Source of the DNA: Rubrivivax sp.
Lineage (GTDB): Bacteria > Pseudomonadota > Gammaproteobacteria > Burkholderiales > Burkholderiaceae_C
DNA length: 64,000 nucleotides
Assembly: GCA_016719535.1 (NCBI GenBank)
Contig: JADJYX010000012.1
Span: 62,001 to 126,000, forward strand
Direction of reading: 5' to 3'
This document shows, piece after piece, positions 1 through 6,971 of this stretch (positions are counted from its first letter, which is position 1; each line of letters begins with the position of its first letter). Under the pieces are notes generated by a model that worked only from the letters and a program-made list of their open reading frames with translations, was not told the DNA's origin and did not search any database. The position numbers were made by a program, and so were the translations under genes.

Positions 1-272
1 ATCTCTTCGCCAGCGTTGCACCGCGCATCAGCGTGCCGGTGCTGTGGTTCTACGCCGAGAACGACCAGTACATCGGTCCGACGGTGCAGCGGCTGTGGTT
101 CGAGCGCTTCCGCGCCGCCGGTGGCCAGGGGCGGCTGGTGGTGGTGCCCCCCTTCCGGCACCGCCTGGGGCATGGCGTGGTAACGGCGCCGGAGGGCATC
201 CCGCTGTGGACGGCCGCAGTGCACGACTTTCTGCATGCGTACCGACCGGACCTGCCCTTCGCGCGGCCGTGA
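1..272 (+). CDS. Dienelactone hydrolase-like alpha/beta hydrolase, C-terminal end only
   Basis: The frame is already open at the window edge (it reads LFASVAPRISVPVLWFY), so the start lies outside. The visible 89 residues carry the late alpha/beta-hydrolase pattern: a strand ending PVLWFYAEND, whose Asp fits the catalytic acid, and LGHG, whose His fits the catalytic base. Dienelactone-hydrolase-family proteins commonly show PVLW-YAEND at this place. The nucleophile is not visible, so activity cannot be judged. The genes just downstream are remnants, so this one may also be incomplete. Substrate is unknown. Confidence 0.6.
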   Translation, partial: LFASVAPRISVPVLWFYAENDQYIGPTVQRLWFERFRAAGGQGRLVVVPPFRHRLGHGVVTAPEGIPLWTAAVHDFLHAYRPDLPFARP

Positions 273-279
273 AGCCTGC

Positions 280-475
280 CGGCCAGCCGTCGAGCCGCCC
301 CATCTCGATCAACGCCCGCGCCGCCGGCGACAGCACAGCGGACTTGCGCATCGCCCACAACGGCCGGCGTTCGGTGCGCAGGCCCGCCAGACGCGCCACC
401 ACCAGGCCGAAGGACCGCGCGAAGGCCACGATGCCCTGGTGCAGAAGGAGACCACCTGCTGGACCGAGGTGATCA
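280..475 (-). pseudogene. LysR-type regulator, C-terminal remnant
   Basis: Read on the minus strand, this stretch gives GIVAFARSFGLVVARLAG followed by SAVLSPAARALIEM. The second part resembles the end of LysR substrate-binding domains, where LSPAARALID-type helices close the protein. No helix-turn-helix or earlier effector-domain sequence can be found in any frame, and the frame then runs on without a stop towards position 28. I read it as a tail fragment left after a deletion. The match is short and made by eye, so it is tentative. Confidence 0.4.
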
Positions 476-529
476 AGGCCAGGAATCTTCGTGCCGACTG
501 CGCGGCACGCGCTGCAAGCAGATGCCGCC

Positions 530-955
530 ATGACCGTCCCCCTCGACGCGCTGCACGGCCTGAAGGTGCTGGAACTGGGCCAGCTGATCGCCGGCCCCTT
601 TGCCGGCAAGACGCTGGCCGATTTCGATGCCGACCGCATCGAGATCGAGCCCGCCGACGGTGGCGACCCGCTGCGCACCTGGCGGCTGCTGCCCGAATAC
701 GACGCCTTCGGCGCCGTGCGCCACGCCGCCGGCAGTGCGCTGCCAGGCATCGCGCCCAGAAACGCCTATGCCTGCGCCGGCGGTGCCTGCGTGCTGGTGG
801 CCGGCAACGGCGACAGCATCTTCCGCCGCCTGATGCAGGCCATCGGCCGCGACGACTTCGCTACCGACCCCGGCCGGGCGCGCAACCACGGCCGTGTGGC
901 GCGCGTGACCGAGATCGACACCGCCATCGGCGAGTGGACGGCCGCGAACACCAAC
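530..955 (+). pseudogene. CaiB/BaiF (family III) CoA-transferase with its middle deleted
   Basis: From the ATG the frame reads LHGLKVLELGQLIAGPFAG and DPLRTWRLL, the N-terminal signature of family III CoA-transferases. It passes straight into GSALPGIAPRNAYACAGG, VLVAGNGDSIF and RVARVTEIDTAIGEWTA, which normally lie more than 200 residues later. The central region with the catalytic Asp of the family is absent, and the C-terminal tail after GEWTA is also missing. The frame then continues into unrelated sequence. Such a protein could not be an active transferase. The in-frame internal deletion is visible directly; that the gene was once functional is inference. Confidence 0.7.
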
Positions 956-1520
956 CTCTCGGTGGTGAGTGGCACGCTGGTAGGCTGGACGCCGGCACCG
1001 GCGCGCACCGGCGCGCCGGCGCGTACCGGGCGCAACGGCAAGACGCCGGCCTTCGTGGTCTGGGCCTCGGGCGACCGCATGTTCAACGACATCGGCAACG
1101 CGCTGACGGTGTTGCCCGGGCCCCGACAACGGCCTGCAGTGGCTGGGCTTGCGCAACGGCACCAGCAGCCAGGCCCACCAGGCGATGGGCATCGAGCGCG
1201 ACCTGTCCACGGTCGACGGCGCCACCTACACGCTGACACTGGACTACGCCGGCAGCCCCGGGCTCGTCGCCACGGCCGCGGCCATCGGCATCCATGTCGA
1301 CGGCGTGCGCATCCCCACCCATGCCGGCATGAGCACGCGGCGCGAGCTGGTGTGGCAGTCGCTGAGCTTCCAGTTCGGCGGCAACGGCCAAGCGCGGCGC
1401 ATCGCCAACGTGCTGGAAGGCGGCACCTCCGCGGGCACCTCGGTGGCCACGATGCGTGATGCGCTGATCGGGTCTGCTGCACACAGTGCGCCGTGGCGAT
1501 CGCAGCGCAGCTTTTCTTGA
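956..1520 (+). pseudogene. Adhesin/RTX-type surface protein fragment, frameshifted
   Basis: The sequence begins ANTNLSVVSGTLVGWTP in the frame of the preceding CoA-transferase remnant. Near 1119-1125, in a run of G and C, it changes frame and continues PDNGLQWLGLRNGTSSQAHQ, TVDGATYTLTLDYAG and ARRIANVLEGGTSAGT. This beta-rich Gly/Thr-rich style is typical of repeats in very large secreted adhesins. Neither a secretion signal nor a full domain set is present. The one-base frame change and the lack of a proper start mark it as a remnant. The exact family is not certain. Confidence 0.5.
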
Positions 1521-1599
1521 TCTGTGCGATCTCGTCCTGGTACTGGCGCACTGGACGGGCGCCGCGGATCAGGGTGAACTTGAGCACAAGGTACTTGCC

Positions 1600-1707
1600 C
1601 GCTTCAAAAAGGGAGTGTGGGCGCAGCGGGTGGTCAAGGAAGTGGCGCAGCGGCTGCGCGATCTGCCCGCTTACTTCGGCATCCACCCCCGCATGGACCC
1701 CTCATGA
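1600..1707 (+). pseudogene. C-terminal remnant sharing its tail with the downstream unknown protein
   Basis: The open frame ends RVVKEVAQRLRDLPAYFGIHPRM followed by three residues and a stop; only about 36 residues look protein-like. The tail FGIHPRM is shared with the end of the 358-residue protein at 1973-3049, and 23 bases are identical between the two. I take it as the last piece of a paralogue. No start or upstream domain is visible. Confidence 0.4.
1674..1696 (+). repeat. 23-base direct repeat, second copy at 3022-3044
   Basis: The bases coding for FGIHPRM plus flanks are identical at 1674-1696 and 3022-3044, about 1.35 kb apart in the same orientation. Both copies sit at the end of a reading frame just before a TGA, which fits duplicated gene tails rather than a mobile-element target site. 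Confidence 0.6.
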
Positions 1708-1972
1708 GCACCGGCAGCTTCCTGGTCCGCGCCATCGCCTGCATCAAGGTGGCCACGCCCGCTGCAGAGGCCGCAGGCGCCGCTGGCCCAGGTGCACATC
1801 GCGGTGCGGGCTCGGCGCCCGCACCCGCGTGGCCACGCCACATGGCCCTCGAACGCGGCGCCACCCGGGGCGTGATATGCGCTGCCCAAGCGCCTGGACC
1901 GCCACCCGGGCCGTCGGGCTGGCGTCGGCATGCTGAGAGAATTTCGCGCTGACCGCATTCGAATCACCGCGC
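1708..1972. other. Gap without a recognisable gene
   Basis: An ATG at 1704 overlaps the preceding stop and opens about 80 codons rich in Ala, Gly and Pro, with no conserved motif. I see no convincing gene, repeat or terminator here. Confidence 0.4.
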
Positions 1973-3049
1973 ATGAGCTACGTCGTCCACCTCTGGGAAG
2001 AAGCGGCACCCGCGAGCCTGCAGGACGCCGATCGGCTGCACACGCGGCTGGCCGGCACGCCCGCCGTCGCAAATCCCAAGTTCGCGCAACTGGCGCGCGC
2101 CCTCATCGATCGTTTCCCGGCCGAAGTCGGCGGCTGCGGGGGTGCGGGGGCCGAGTGGGTGGAGTCGCCCCCTGACGGCCAGACCGACTGCCGGGTGTAC
2201 AGCCTCGGTCTGTACGAGGAGGGCATCTCCCTCTTGTTGCCCGATTTGGTGGACGTGGCCACCGGCCTGGGGCTGACGGTGTACGACAACCAGGCCGGCA
2301 GGGCCTATCTGCCAGGGGCTTGGGTACTGGACGCTTCCGGTCGGCACCCCCTGCAGGCCGAGCCGCCGCCGACATCCCCTACCGTGGCGCAGGGCCGTGC
2401 CATGTTCAAGCGCGAAGTGCTGCCGACGCTGGCGAAGCAGGGCTTCAAGCTGGCACCGCATAACCTGGGCTTGGACTTCGTGCGCCAGCGATCATCAGGC
2501 GAGCAGAAGCTCACCGTCGGGCTGAGAAACCTCGACCAGGCCTTGGAAGTCAAGCCTTCCACCACGGTCTACCCGGCATTGCCACCCGGCATCGCGGAGG
2601 CGGTGGGCCCGGGGGTGCGCCCCATTTTCCTCTTTGCCCGCCAGTACGCGCCGCTTCAGCCTTACGCGCCGTCAGCAGCCCCGTCAGCGGGTCCGCGCTA
2701 CCCTGAATTCCTCGCCGACAGCGAGACACAGTTGCGTGCCCTGGCCCGCGCCTATCTGGCCCCTGTGCAGGCCACCTGGCTGCCCCTGCTGGACGCCATC
2801 GCCGAGCCGCCGGGCCTGGTGCAATGCGACCGCCAGCCTGCGCCGCATGACGTGGACTTTGGGTCGTCCTACGGCATGCTGGGCATGGCCCACTGGATCG
2901 GCGCGCCGGACTTCGACACCTTCGTGGACACGCATGCCGCCCGGATGGCCGCCACCCCCTTGCGTGGCCTGGTGCCGGTGCTGCGCGGCATGGCCGAGAA
3001 GCTCAAGGCCCGTCCCGATCTCTTCGGCATCCACCCCCGCATGGCCTGA
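1973..3049 (+). CDS. Uncharacterised 358-residue protein
   Basis: I do not recognise a named family. The protein starts MSYVVHLWEEAAPASLQDAD and has no signal peptide or membrane segment, so it is probably cytoplasmic. It has many aromatic and Pro residues, a linker near residues 232-245 rich in Ala/Pro/Ser, and ends FGIHPRMA. Base usage and codon periodicity match its neighbours, and the frame is intact. A remnant of what looks like a paralogue's tail lies just upstream. Small families of cytoplasmic paralogues with shared ends are common among immunity proteins of contact-dependent or type VI toxins. No toxin gene is present here, so that role is only a guess. Confidence 0.55.
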   Translation: MSYVVHLWEEAAPASLQDADRLHTRLAGTPAVANPKFAQLARALIDRFPAEVGGCGGAGAEWVESPPDGQTDCRVYSLGLYEEGISLLLPDLVDVATGLGLTVYDNQAGRAYLPGAWVLDASGRHPLQAEPPPTSPTVAQGRAMFKREVLPTLAKQGFKLAPHNLGLDFVRQRSSGEQKLTVGLRNLDQALEVKPSTTVYPALPPGIAEAVGPGVRPIFLFARQYAPLQPYAPSAAPSAGPRYPEFLADSETQLRALARAYLAPVQATWLPLLDAIAEPPGLVQCDRQPAPHDVDFGSSYGMLGMAHWIGAPDFDTFVDTHAARMAATPLRGLVPVLRGMAEKLKARPDLFGIHPRMA

Positions 3050-3089
3050 TGAGCCCGTCGGCCTGGGCCTGGGGCCGGCGACAGGCGCT

Positions 3090-3484
3090 TTACGGCAACT
3101 TCGCGAACAGGTGCACCCCCGGCAGCCTCTCGAAGTGGGCATCGCAGGTCAGCAGCTCGGCGCCCATCTGCCTGGCCGTCGCGCAGGCGATGGCGTTGGC
3201 GGTGGCGAGCTTGTGCTCACGGTGCAGGTCGGCCGCCCGCTGGGCAATCGTCGTGGCGTCGTGCCCAATGGGACGCCGACGCACTGCAGCGTGTAGGCGG
3301 TCCCCTGGTCGGCCTGCTCCTCGCCGGCTTCGCGCAGCAACCACTTCGACAGTTCGAGCTGCACGATGGTGGGCACGATGCACCCTGCCTTGTCCGGAAA
3401 CCGCTGGCCGAGCGTCCAGCCCTGCGCGCTGGCGGTCAGCCACTCGATCCAGGCCGAGGTGTCGACCACGGCCGGCACGGCCAT
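3090..3484 (-). pseudogene. PIN-domain (VapC-like) toxin, frameshifted
   Basis: The N-terminal half reads MAVPAVVDTSAWIEWL, IVPTIVQLELSKWLLREAG and TAYTLQC. The C-terminal half lies one frame over and reads PIGHDATTIAQRAADLH, LATANAIACATARQ and LLTCDAHFERLPGV. Joining them gives a full PIN-domain RNase of about 131 residues, so one base has been lost near 3270-3280. The acidic residue usual in the ATADAI helix is Asn (codon at 3195-3197), which would remove a metal ligand. First Asp, Glu and last Asp are present. The gene follows its antitoxin with a one-base TGATG overlap. With both lesions the toxin is very probably inactive. Confidence 0.75.
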
Positions 3485-3705
3485 CAGTAGCGATCCTTGC
3501 GGTCGCGGTAGCCATCCTTGCGCGCGCCCTTGGCGATGCCGGCGATCTGGTCGAGCTCGGGCACCGGCATCACCGGCACTCCTTTGCCCTTGGGGATGAA
3601 AACGAAGGCCTGCCCGGCCTGCCCGGCCTGCCAGTGCTGCTGCTCGCGCACGGCCTTCGGAATGGAGATCTGGAACTTGCTCGACAGCGTGGCGGTGGCG
3701 GTCAT
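3484..3705 (-). CDS. AbrB/SpoVT-type antitoxin of the PIN pair
   Basis: This 73-residue protein starts MTATATLSSKFQISIPKAVR, the swapped-hairpin DNA-binding signature of AbrB/MazE/VapB antitoxins, and should bind its own promoter and the partner toxin. I chose the ATG at 3705 because the motif begins there; the frame stays open upstream without conserved sequence. A short GQA triplet repeat occurs at residues 28-33, made by a repeated 9-base unit. Its stop overlaps the ATG of the PIN toxin by one base, so the two were translated together. The antitoxin appears intact while the toxin is broken. Confidence 0.75.
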   Translation of the reverse strand: MTATATLSSKFQISIPKAVREQQHWQAGQAGQAFVFIPKGKGVPVMPVPELDQIAGIAKGARKDGYRDRKDRY

Positions 3706-3913
3706 CGTCGTGCCCCGTGGATGTCGACGCGGTCGTGGCAAGAGTACGCCGCTGTACCGATGCACGCCAAGCCGAGTCTTGTGCAACGAGGCTTGGCCCT
3801 GGAGCCAGCGCCGTTTGTCGAGCAGCCAGCTCATGAACTAAGATGCGATGCTGCACCTTTTTAGAAAAGTGCTTAGTCATCTTCATACATGTCGCTCTGC
3901 GCGGCTCGACAGC

Positions 3914-4411
3914 ATGCCCACCATCGACAAGACCATTGATCACCGCACCCTGCGGCGCCTGGTCGACGCCGGCACGCACGTGGGTGCCGAAGTCGTCGCC
4001 GGCGCCGACGGCTGGGGCGTGGTGATCAACTACGGCCGGGCCAGCCAGACGCTGGCCGCCACGCGCGGCACACCACGGACCTGGCGTCAGTTCGAGACGC
4101 TGGCCAGCTACCTGAGGGATCTGGGCATCGTCGAGTACCGTGTCAACGCGGCCGCGTTCGACCCGGTAGCCCGCGCGAAAAGTGCACCCGACCGGCGAAG
4201 CATCACCGCCTCCGAGCGCATGCGGCACGCGCACGAGGCTGCGGCGTACGACACCTGGTTCCGCGGGCAGGTCCAGGCCTCGATCGATGATCCTCGGCCG
4301 AGCATGAGCGACGACCAGGCGCGCACCCACACGGCAGCGCGTCGGCAAGCACTGTTGAGGAAGACGGGCACGAAGCCGGCAGGCCGAGCTGTCAGCAAGG
4401 CGGCCCGTTGA
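3914..4411 (+). CDS. Probable antitoxin of a RelE/ParE-type pair
   Basis: The 165-residue protein starts MPTIDKTIDHRTLRRLVDAG. It has a first part of about 105 residues (GADGWGVVINYG, FETLASYLRDLGIVEYRV). The second part is helical, with AAYDTWFRGQVQASIDDPRP, resembling the toxin-neutralising helix of short PaaA/ParD-like antitoxins. Its stop TGA overlaps the TTG start of the toxin gene, which supports co-translation. The frame is open 22 codons further upstream, but the ATG at 3914 begins the conserved-looking part. Function is assigned from gene order plus the C-terminal helix; the N-terminal domain is not recognised. Confidence 0.6.
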   Translation: MPTIDKTIDHRTLRRLVDAGTHVGAEVVAGADGWGVVINYGRASQTLAATRGTPRTWRQFETLASYLRDLGIVEYRVNAAAFDPVARAKSAPDRRSITASERMRHAHEAAAYDTWFRGQVQASIDDPRPSMSDDQARTHTAARRQALLRKTGTKPAGRAVSKAAR

Positions 4412-4695
4412 GCCGGTCGCGGCTGGAGCTTCGGTGGCGCCCGATGGCACTCGCCGACCGCGAGGCCATCATGCGCTTCATCGCGCAGGACAACGTCACC
4501 GCGGCGATCGAGCTCGACCTGCAGTTCGAGCAGAAGGCCGAGGCTGCACGCCAGCGCCCCGAGTTGTACAAGACCGGCCGGGTGAAGGGCACGCGCGAGC
4601 TCGTCGTGCGACCGAACTTCGTGATGGTCTATCGCGTCCTGGCCGACGCGGTCGAGATCCTGAGGGTGCTGCACACCAAGCAGAAGTGGCCTTGA
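4408..4695 (+). CDS. RelE/ParE-family toxin
   Basis: A 95-residue protein of typical family length. It reads LELRWRPMALADREAIMRFI, then ARQRPELYKTGRVKGTRELV, then NFVMVYRVLADAVEILRVLH, the helix-hairpin plus four-strand pattern of ParE/RelE toxins. ParE members poison gyrase and RelE members cut mRNA on the ribosome; which applies here cannot be told from sequence. It begins at a TTG that overlaps the antitoxin stop (TTGA). The frame is intact and the C-terminal Arg and His common in the family are present, so the pair may be functional. Confidence 0.75.
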   Translation: MSRSRLELRWRPMALADREAIMRFIAQDNVTAAIELDLQFEQKAEAARQRPELYKTGRVKGTRELVVRPNFVMVYRVLADAVEILRVLHTKQKWP

Positions 4696-4790
4696 CACGA
4701 TTCCAGCCGGAGCCGACATGAGCCAACGCGCTGAGCCGCCTGCGCGCTTGCCCTGCACGCAGGCACAGTACTGTCGCGCCGACGACCGGA

Positions 4791-5477
4791 TCAACGTGGC
4801 CGCTGGACGGCCGCAGCCCACAGCGCCTCGCCCTGCCTGAGCAGGCGCACGACATCGGTCACGCGCCTGACGCCGAACTTGTGGAGCAGGTTGCGCACAT
4901 GCGTGCGCACGGTGTTGACCGAGATGCGCTGCTCGGCCGCGAGCGCATCGACGGTGGCGCCTTCGGCCAGCCGTGCGGCCACCCTGGCTTCGGCCGGGAT
5001 CAGCGAGAACCTCTCGCCCAGCGCGAAAGGGTCCAGCGCGGTGGATGTCATCGGGTCGAACAGCGTCGCCACCACCTGGGGCCGCTTGCCGAAAGCTCCG
5101 AGCACGGCACCCGGGATCACCGTTGCCAGGTGCAGCCAGACCGCGGGGTCGGCGCGCGTGCGCCGCAGGTCGACGACCGTGCTGCTGCCGTGCGCGGCCG
5201 ACGCCAGGCGCTGCAGCTGCACGCCGAGGTCACGATCGGCACGGTCGCCGACGAGCTGAAGGCGCTGCGCCACGCTGCCCACGCGGCTGCCCCGCTCGCG
5301 CTCGGCCACCGCGGCGGCGTTCTCGAAGCTGACGCAGCGCTCGCTGTCGATCAGCCACATCGGGTACGCAAAGGCCTGCAGCAGGCCATGCCCGGCGACA
5401 GCCTGCGCCACCATGCGCCGCACGCGCTCGTAGGCATGCAGCGCCTCTTCGAGCCAGGTGCCGAGGCGGCGAGCCAC
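4791..5477 (-). CDS. LuxR-type regulator, N-terminally truncated
   Basis: The C-terminal third holds a LuxR helix-turn-helix (about residues 150-215): LIPAEARVAARLAEG, then ISVNTVRTHVRNLLHKFGV. The middle (about 30-140) looks like a PAS-style sensor with AFAYPMWLIDSERCVSFENA. The reading frame begins at a GTG directly beside transposase-derived sequence, and members of this group normally have more residues before the LEEALHAYERVRRM helix. The true N-terminus was therefore probably removed. DNA binding could survive, but sensing may be altered. No obvious target operator was found. Confidence 0.6.
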   Translation of the reverse strand: MARRLGTWLEEALHAYERVRRMVAQAVAGHGLLQAFAYPMWLIDSERCVSFENAAAVAERERGSRVGSVAQRLQLVGDRADRDLGVQLQRLASAAHGSSTVVDLRRTRADPAVWLHLATVIPGAVLGAFGKRPQVVATLFDPMTSTALDPFALGERFSLIPAEARVAARLAEGATVDALAAEQRISVNTVRTHVRNLLHKFGVRRVTDVVRLLRQGEALWAAAVQRPR

Positions 5478-5830
5478 GGCGTCTTGAGCTTCAACGCCAC
5501 CTGCCCAGCATCGTTGATCTGCAGCCGTTGGTCACAGAATGCGCCGGCCAGGTGATGCAGCGGCACAGCTGCTCCAGCCGCTTGCGGTCGTTCGCCTCCA
5601 CGCGCACGGCAGCGTGCAGGCTGAACCCGTCGACATCGGCGCACAGGGGCTGGCGCGCGGTGCGCTCGCGTGGCATCGCGCCACGCAAGGCCAGCACCCT
5701 CTGCCCGGCGCGACGCCCGAAGGCGATGCGATACGCCACCGCCGCGGCCTGCAACGGCCGCGGCGTGCACGCCTGCTCGCCATCGGCGTCCGGCTCGGCC
5801 AGGCAGGTCTGGCCCATGTCCTCGGCGCAG
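5474..5830 (-). mobile_element. IS91-family transposase remnant
   Basis: The minus strand reads AVAYRIAFGRRAGQRVLALR, then LCADVDGFSLHAAVRVEAND and RKRLEQLCRCITWPA. One frame over, from about 5540, it continues QRLQINDAGQVALKLKTPW. These are consecutive blocks of the C-terminal half of IS91-type (Y2) transposases. The catalytic N-terminal part, the element ends and the continuation after KTPW are missing, and there is a frameshift. It abuts the 3' end of an acyl-CoA dehydrogenase gene on one side and the truncated LuxR gene on the other, so it marks a rearrangement border. Confidence 0.7.
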
Positions 5831-5847
5831 CCCGGCCCTGGGGGTGC

Positions 5848-6969
5848 TCAGTAACCCGCCATCACCGCCGCGCGGTCCATGTGGAAGCCGGCGTCGCCGA
5901 ACAGCTCCTGCAGCACGCGCGCGCGCTTCATGAAGAGGCCGATGTCCAGCTCGTCGGTCATGCCGATGCCGCCGTGCATCTGCACGCCTTCCTGCACCGC
6001 GCGGTTGGCGCTGAGGTTCGCGCGTGCCTTGGCCTGCGCCACCAGCTTCGGGGCATCGGCGCTGCCGGCGTCCAGCGCCGCCTGCGCCTGGCGCGTGAGG
6101 GCGCGGGCCAGTTCCAGGTCGCAGAAGAGTTCGGCGGCGCGGTGCTGCAGCGCCTGGAATTCGCCGATCATGCGGTCGAACTGCCGTCGCTGCAGCAGGT
6201 AGTCGACGGTGCGCTCGAAGACCTCGTCGGCAAGGCCGATCAGTTCCGACGCAATGACCGCACGCCCGACATCGAGCACACCGTCCAGCAGCGCGCGGCC
6301 GGTGCCGACGCTGCCGATCAGCGCGTCTTCGGCCACGCGCACGCCAGCCAGCGTCACACGTGCGGCGTTGTGGGCGTCGACCATCGCCGTGCGCGCCACC
6401 GCCAGCCCCGGCGTGCCGGCCGGCACCAGCAGCAGCGCCACGCCGCCATCGGCCTGCGCGGCGACGATCAACGCATCGGCGACATGGCCATCGACCACCA
6501 GGGTCTTGCTGCCGTCGATGCGCCACCCGCCACCCTCGCGCACGGCGGTGCTCTTCAGCGCCGCAGGCCGGTGCTTGGGCCCTTCGTCCACGGCCAGCGC
6601 CAGCACCGCATCGCCGCCGGCGATGCGCGGCAGCCAGGCCTGCTGCTGGGCGGCGCTGCCGGCGCGCGCCAGCAGCCAGGCCGCCAGCACGGCGGTGCCG
6701 AGGAAAGGCGTGGGCGCGAGCGCATGGCCGATCTGCTCGGCGATCAGCCCGGCCTCGCACACCCCCAGGCCCAGGCCGCCGTGGGCTTCGGGGATCAGCG
6801 TGGCGGCATAACCTTGCTCGCCGAAGCCGCGCCACAGCGCCGGGCTGTAGCCGCGGGCGTCGCCGCTGTCGCGCAACGCGCGCAGGTGCGCCACCGGCGC
6901 GCGTTCCGACACGAAGGACTGCGCACTGTCGCGCAGCATGCGGCGTTGTTCGTCCAGCACCCAGCTCAT
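5848..6969 (-). CDS. Acyl-CoA dehydrogenase, small-subunit type
   Basis: This 373-residue flavoprotein starts MSWVLDEQRRMLRDSAQSFV and has the acyl-CoA dehydrogenase fold. It has an N-terminal helical domain, a beta domain with GGWRIDGSKTLVVDG, and a C-terminal helical domain with RRQFDRMIGEFQALQHR and VQMHGGIGMTDE. Members like this usually pair with a longer partner as a heteromer, and the next gene upstream on the same strand (stop only 2 bases away) is such a partner. The lengths, 373 and 396, are close to those of the PimD/PimC pair of dicarboxylate degradation. It should oxidise an acyl-CoA to a 2-enoyl-CoA, with electrons going to ETF. The substrate is not evident. Its 3' end abuts a transposase remnant. 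Confidence 0.85.
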   Translation of the reverse strand: MSWVLDEQRRMLRDSAQSFVSERAPVAHLRALRDSGDARGYSPALWRGFGEQGYAATLIPEAHGGLGLGVCEAGLIAEQIGHALAPTPFLGTAVLAAWLLARAGSAAQQQAWLPRIAGGDAVLALAVDEGPKHRPAALKSTAVREGGGWRIDGSKTLVVDGHVADALIVAAQADGGVALLLVPAGTPGLAVARTAMVDAHNAARVTLAGVRVAEDALIGSVGTGRALLDGVLDVGRAVIASELIGLADEVFERTVDYLLQRRQFDRMIGEFQALQHRAAELFCDLELARALTRQAQAALDAGSADAPKLVAQAKARANLSANRAVQEGVQMHGGIGMTDELDIGLFMKRARVLQELFGDAGFHMDRAAVMAGY

Positions 6970-6971
6970 GA

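Noticed and set aside
1704..1952. Possible PAAR-type protein starting MSTGSFLVRAIACI
   Set aside because: The first codons are reminiscent of PAAR proteins, but the Gly-Asp and His residues that define the motif are absent and the rest is low-complexity.
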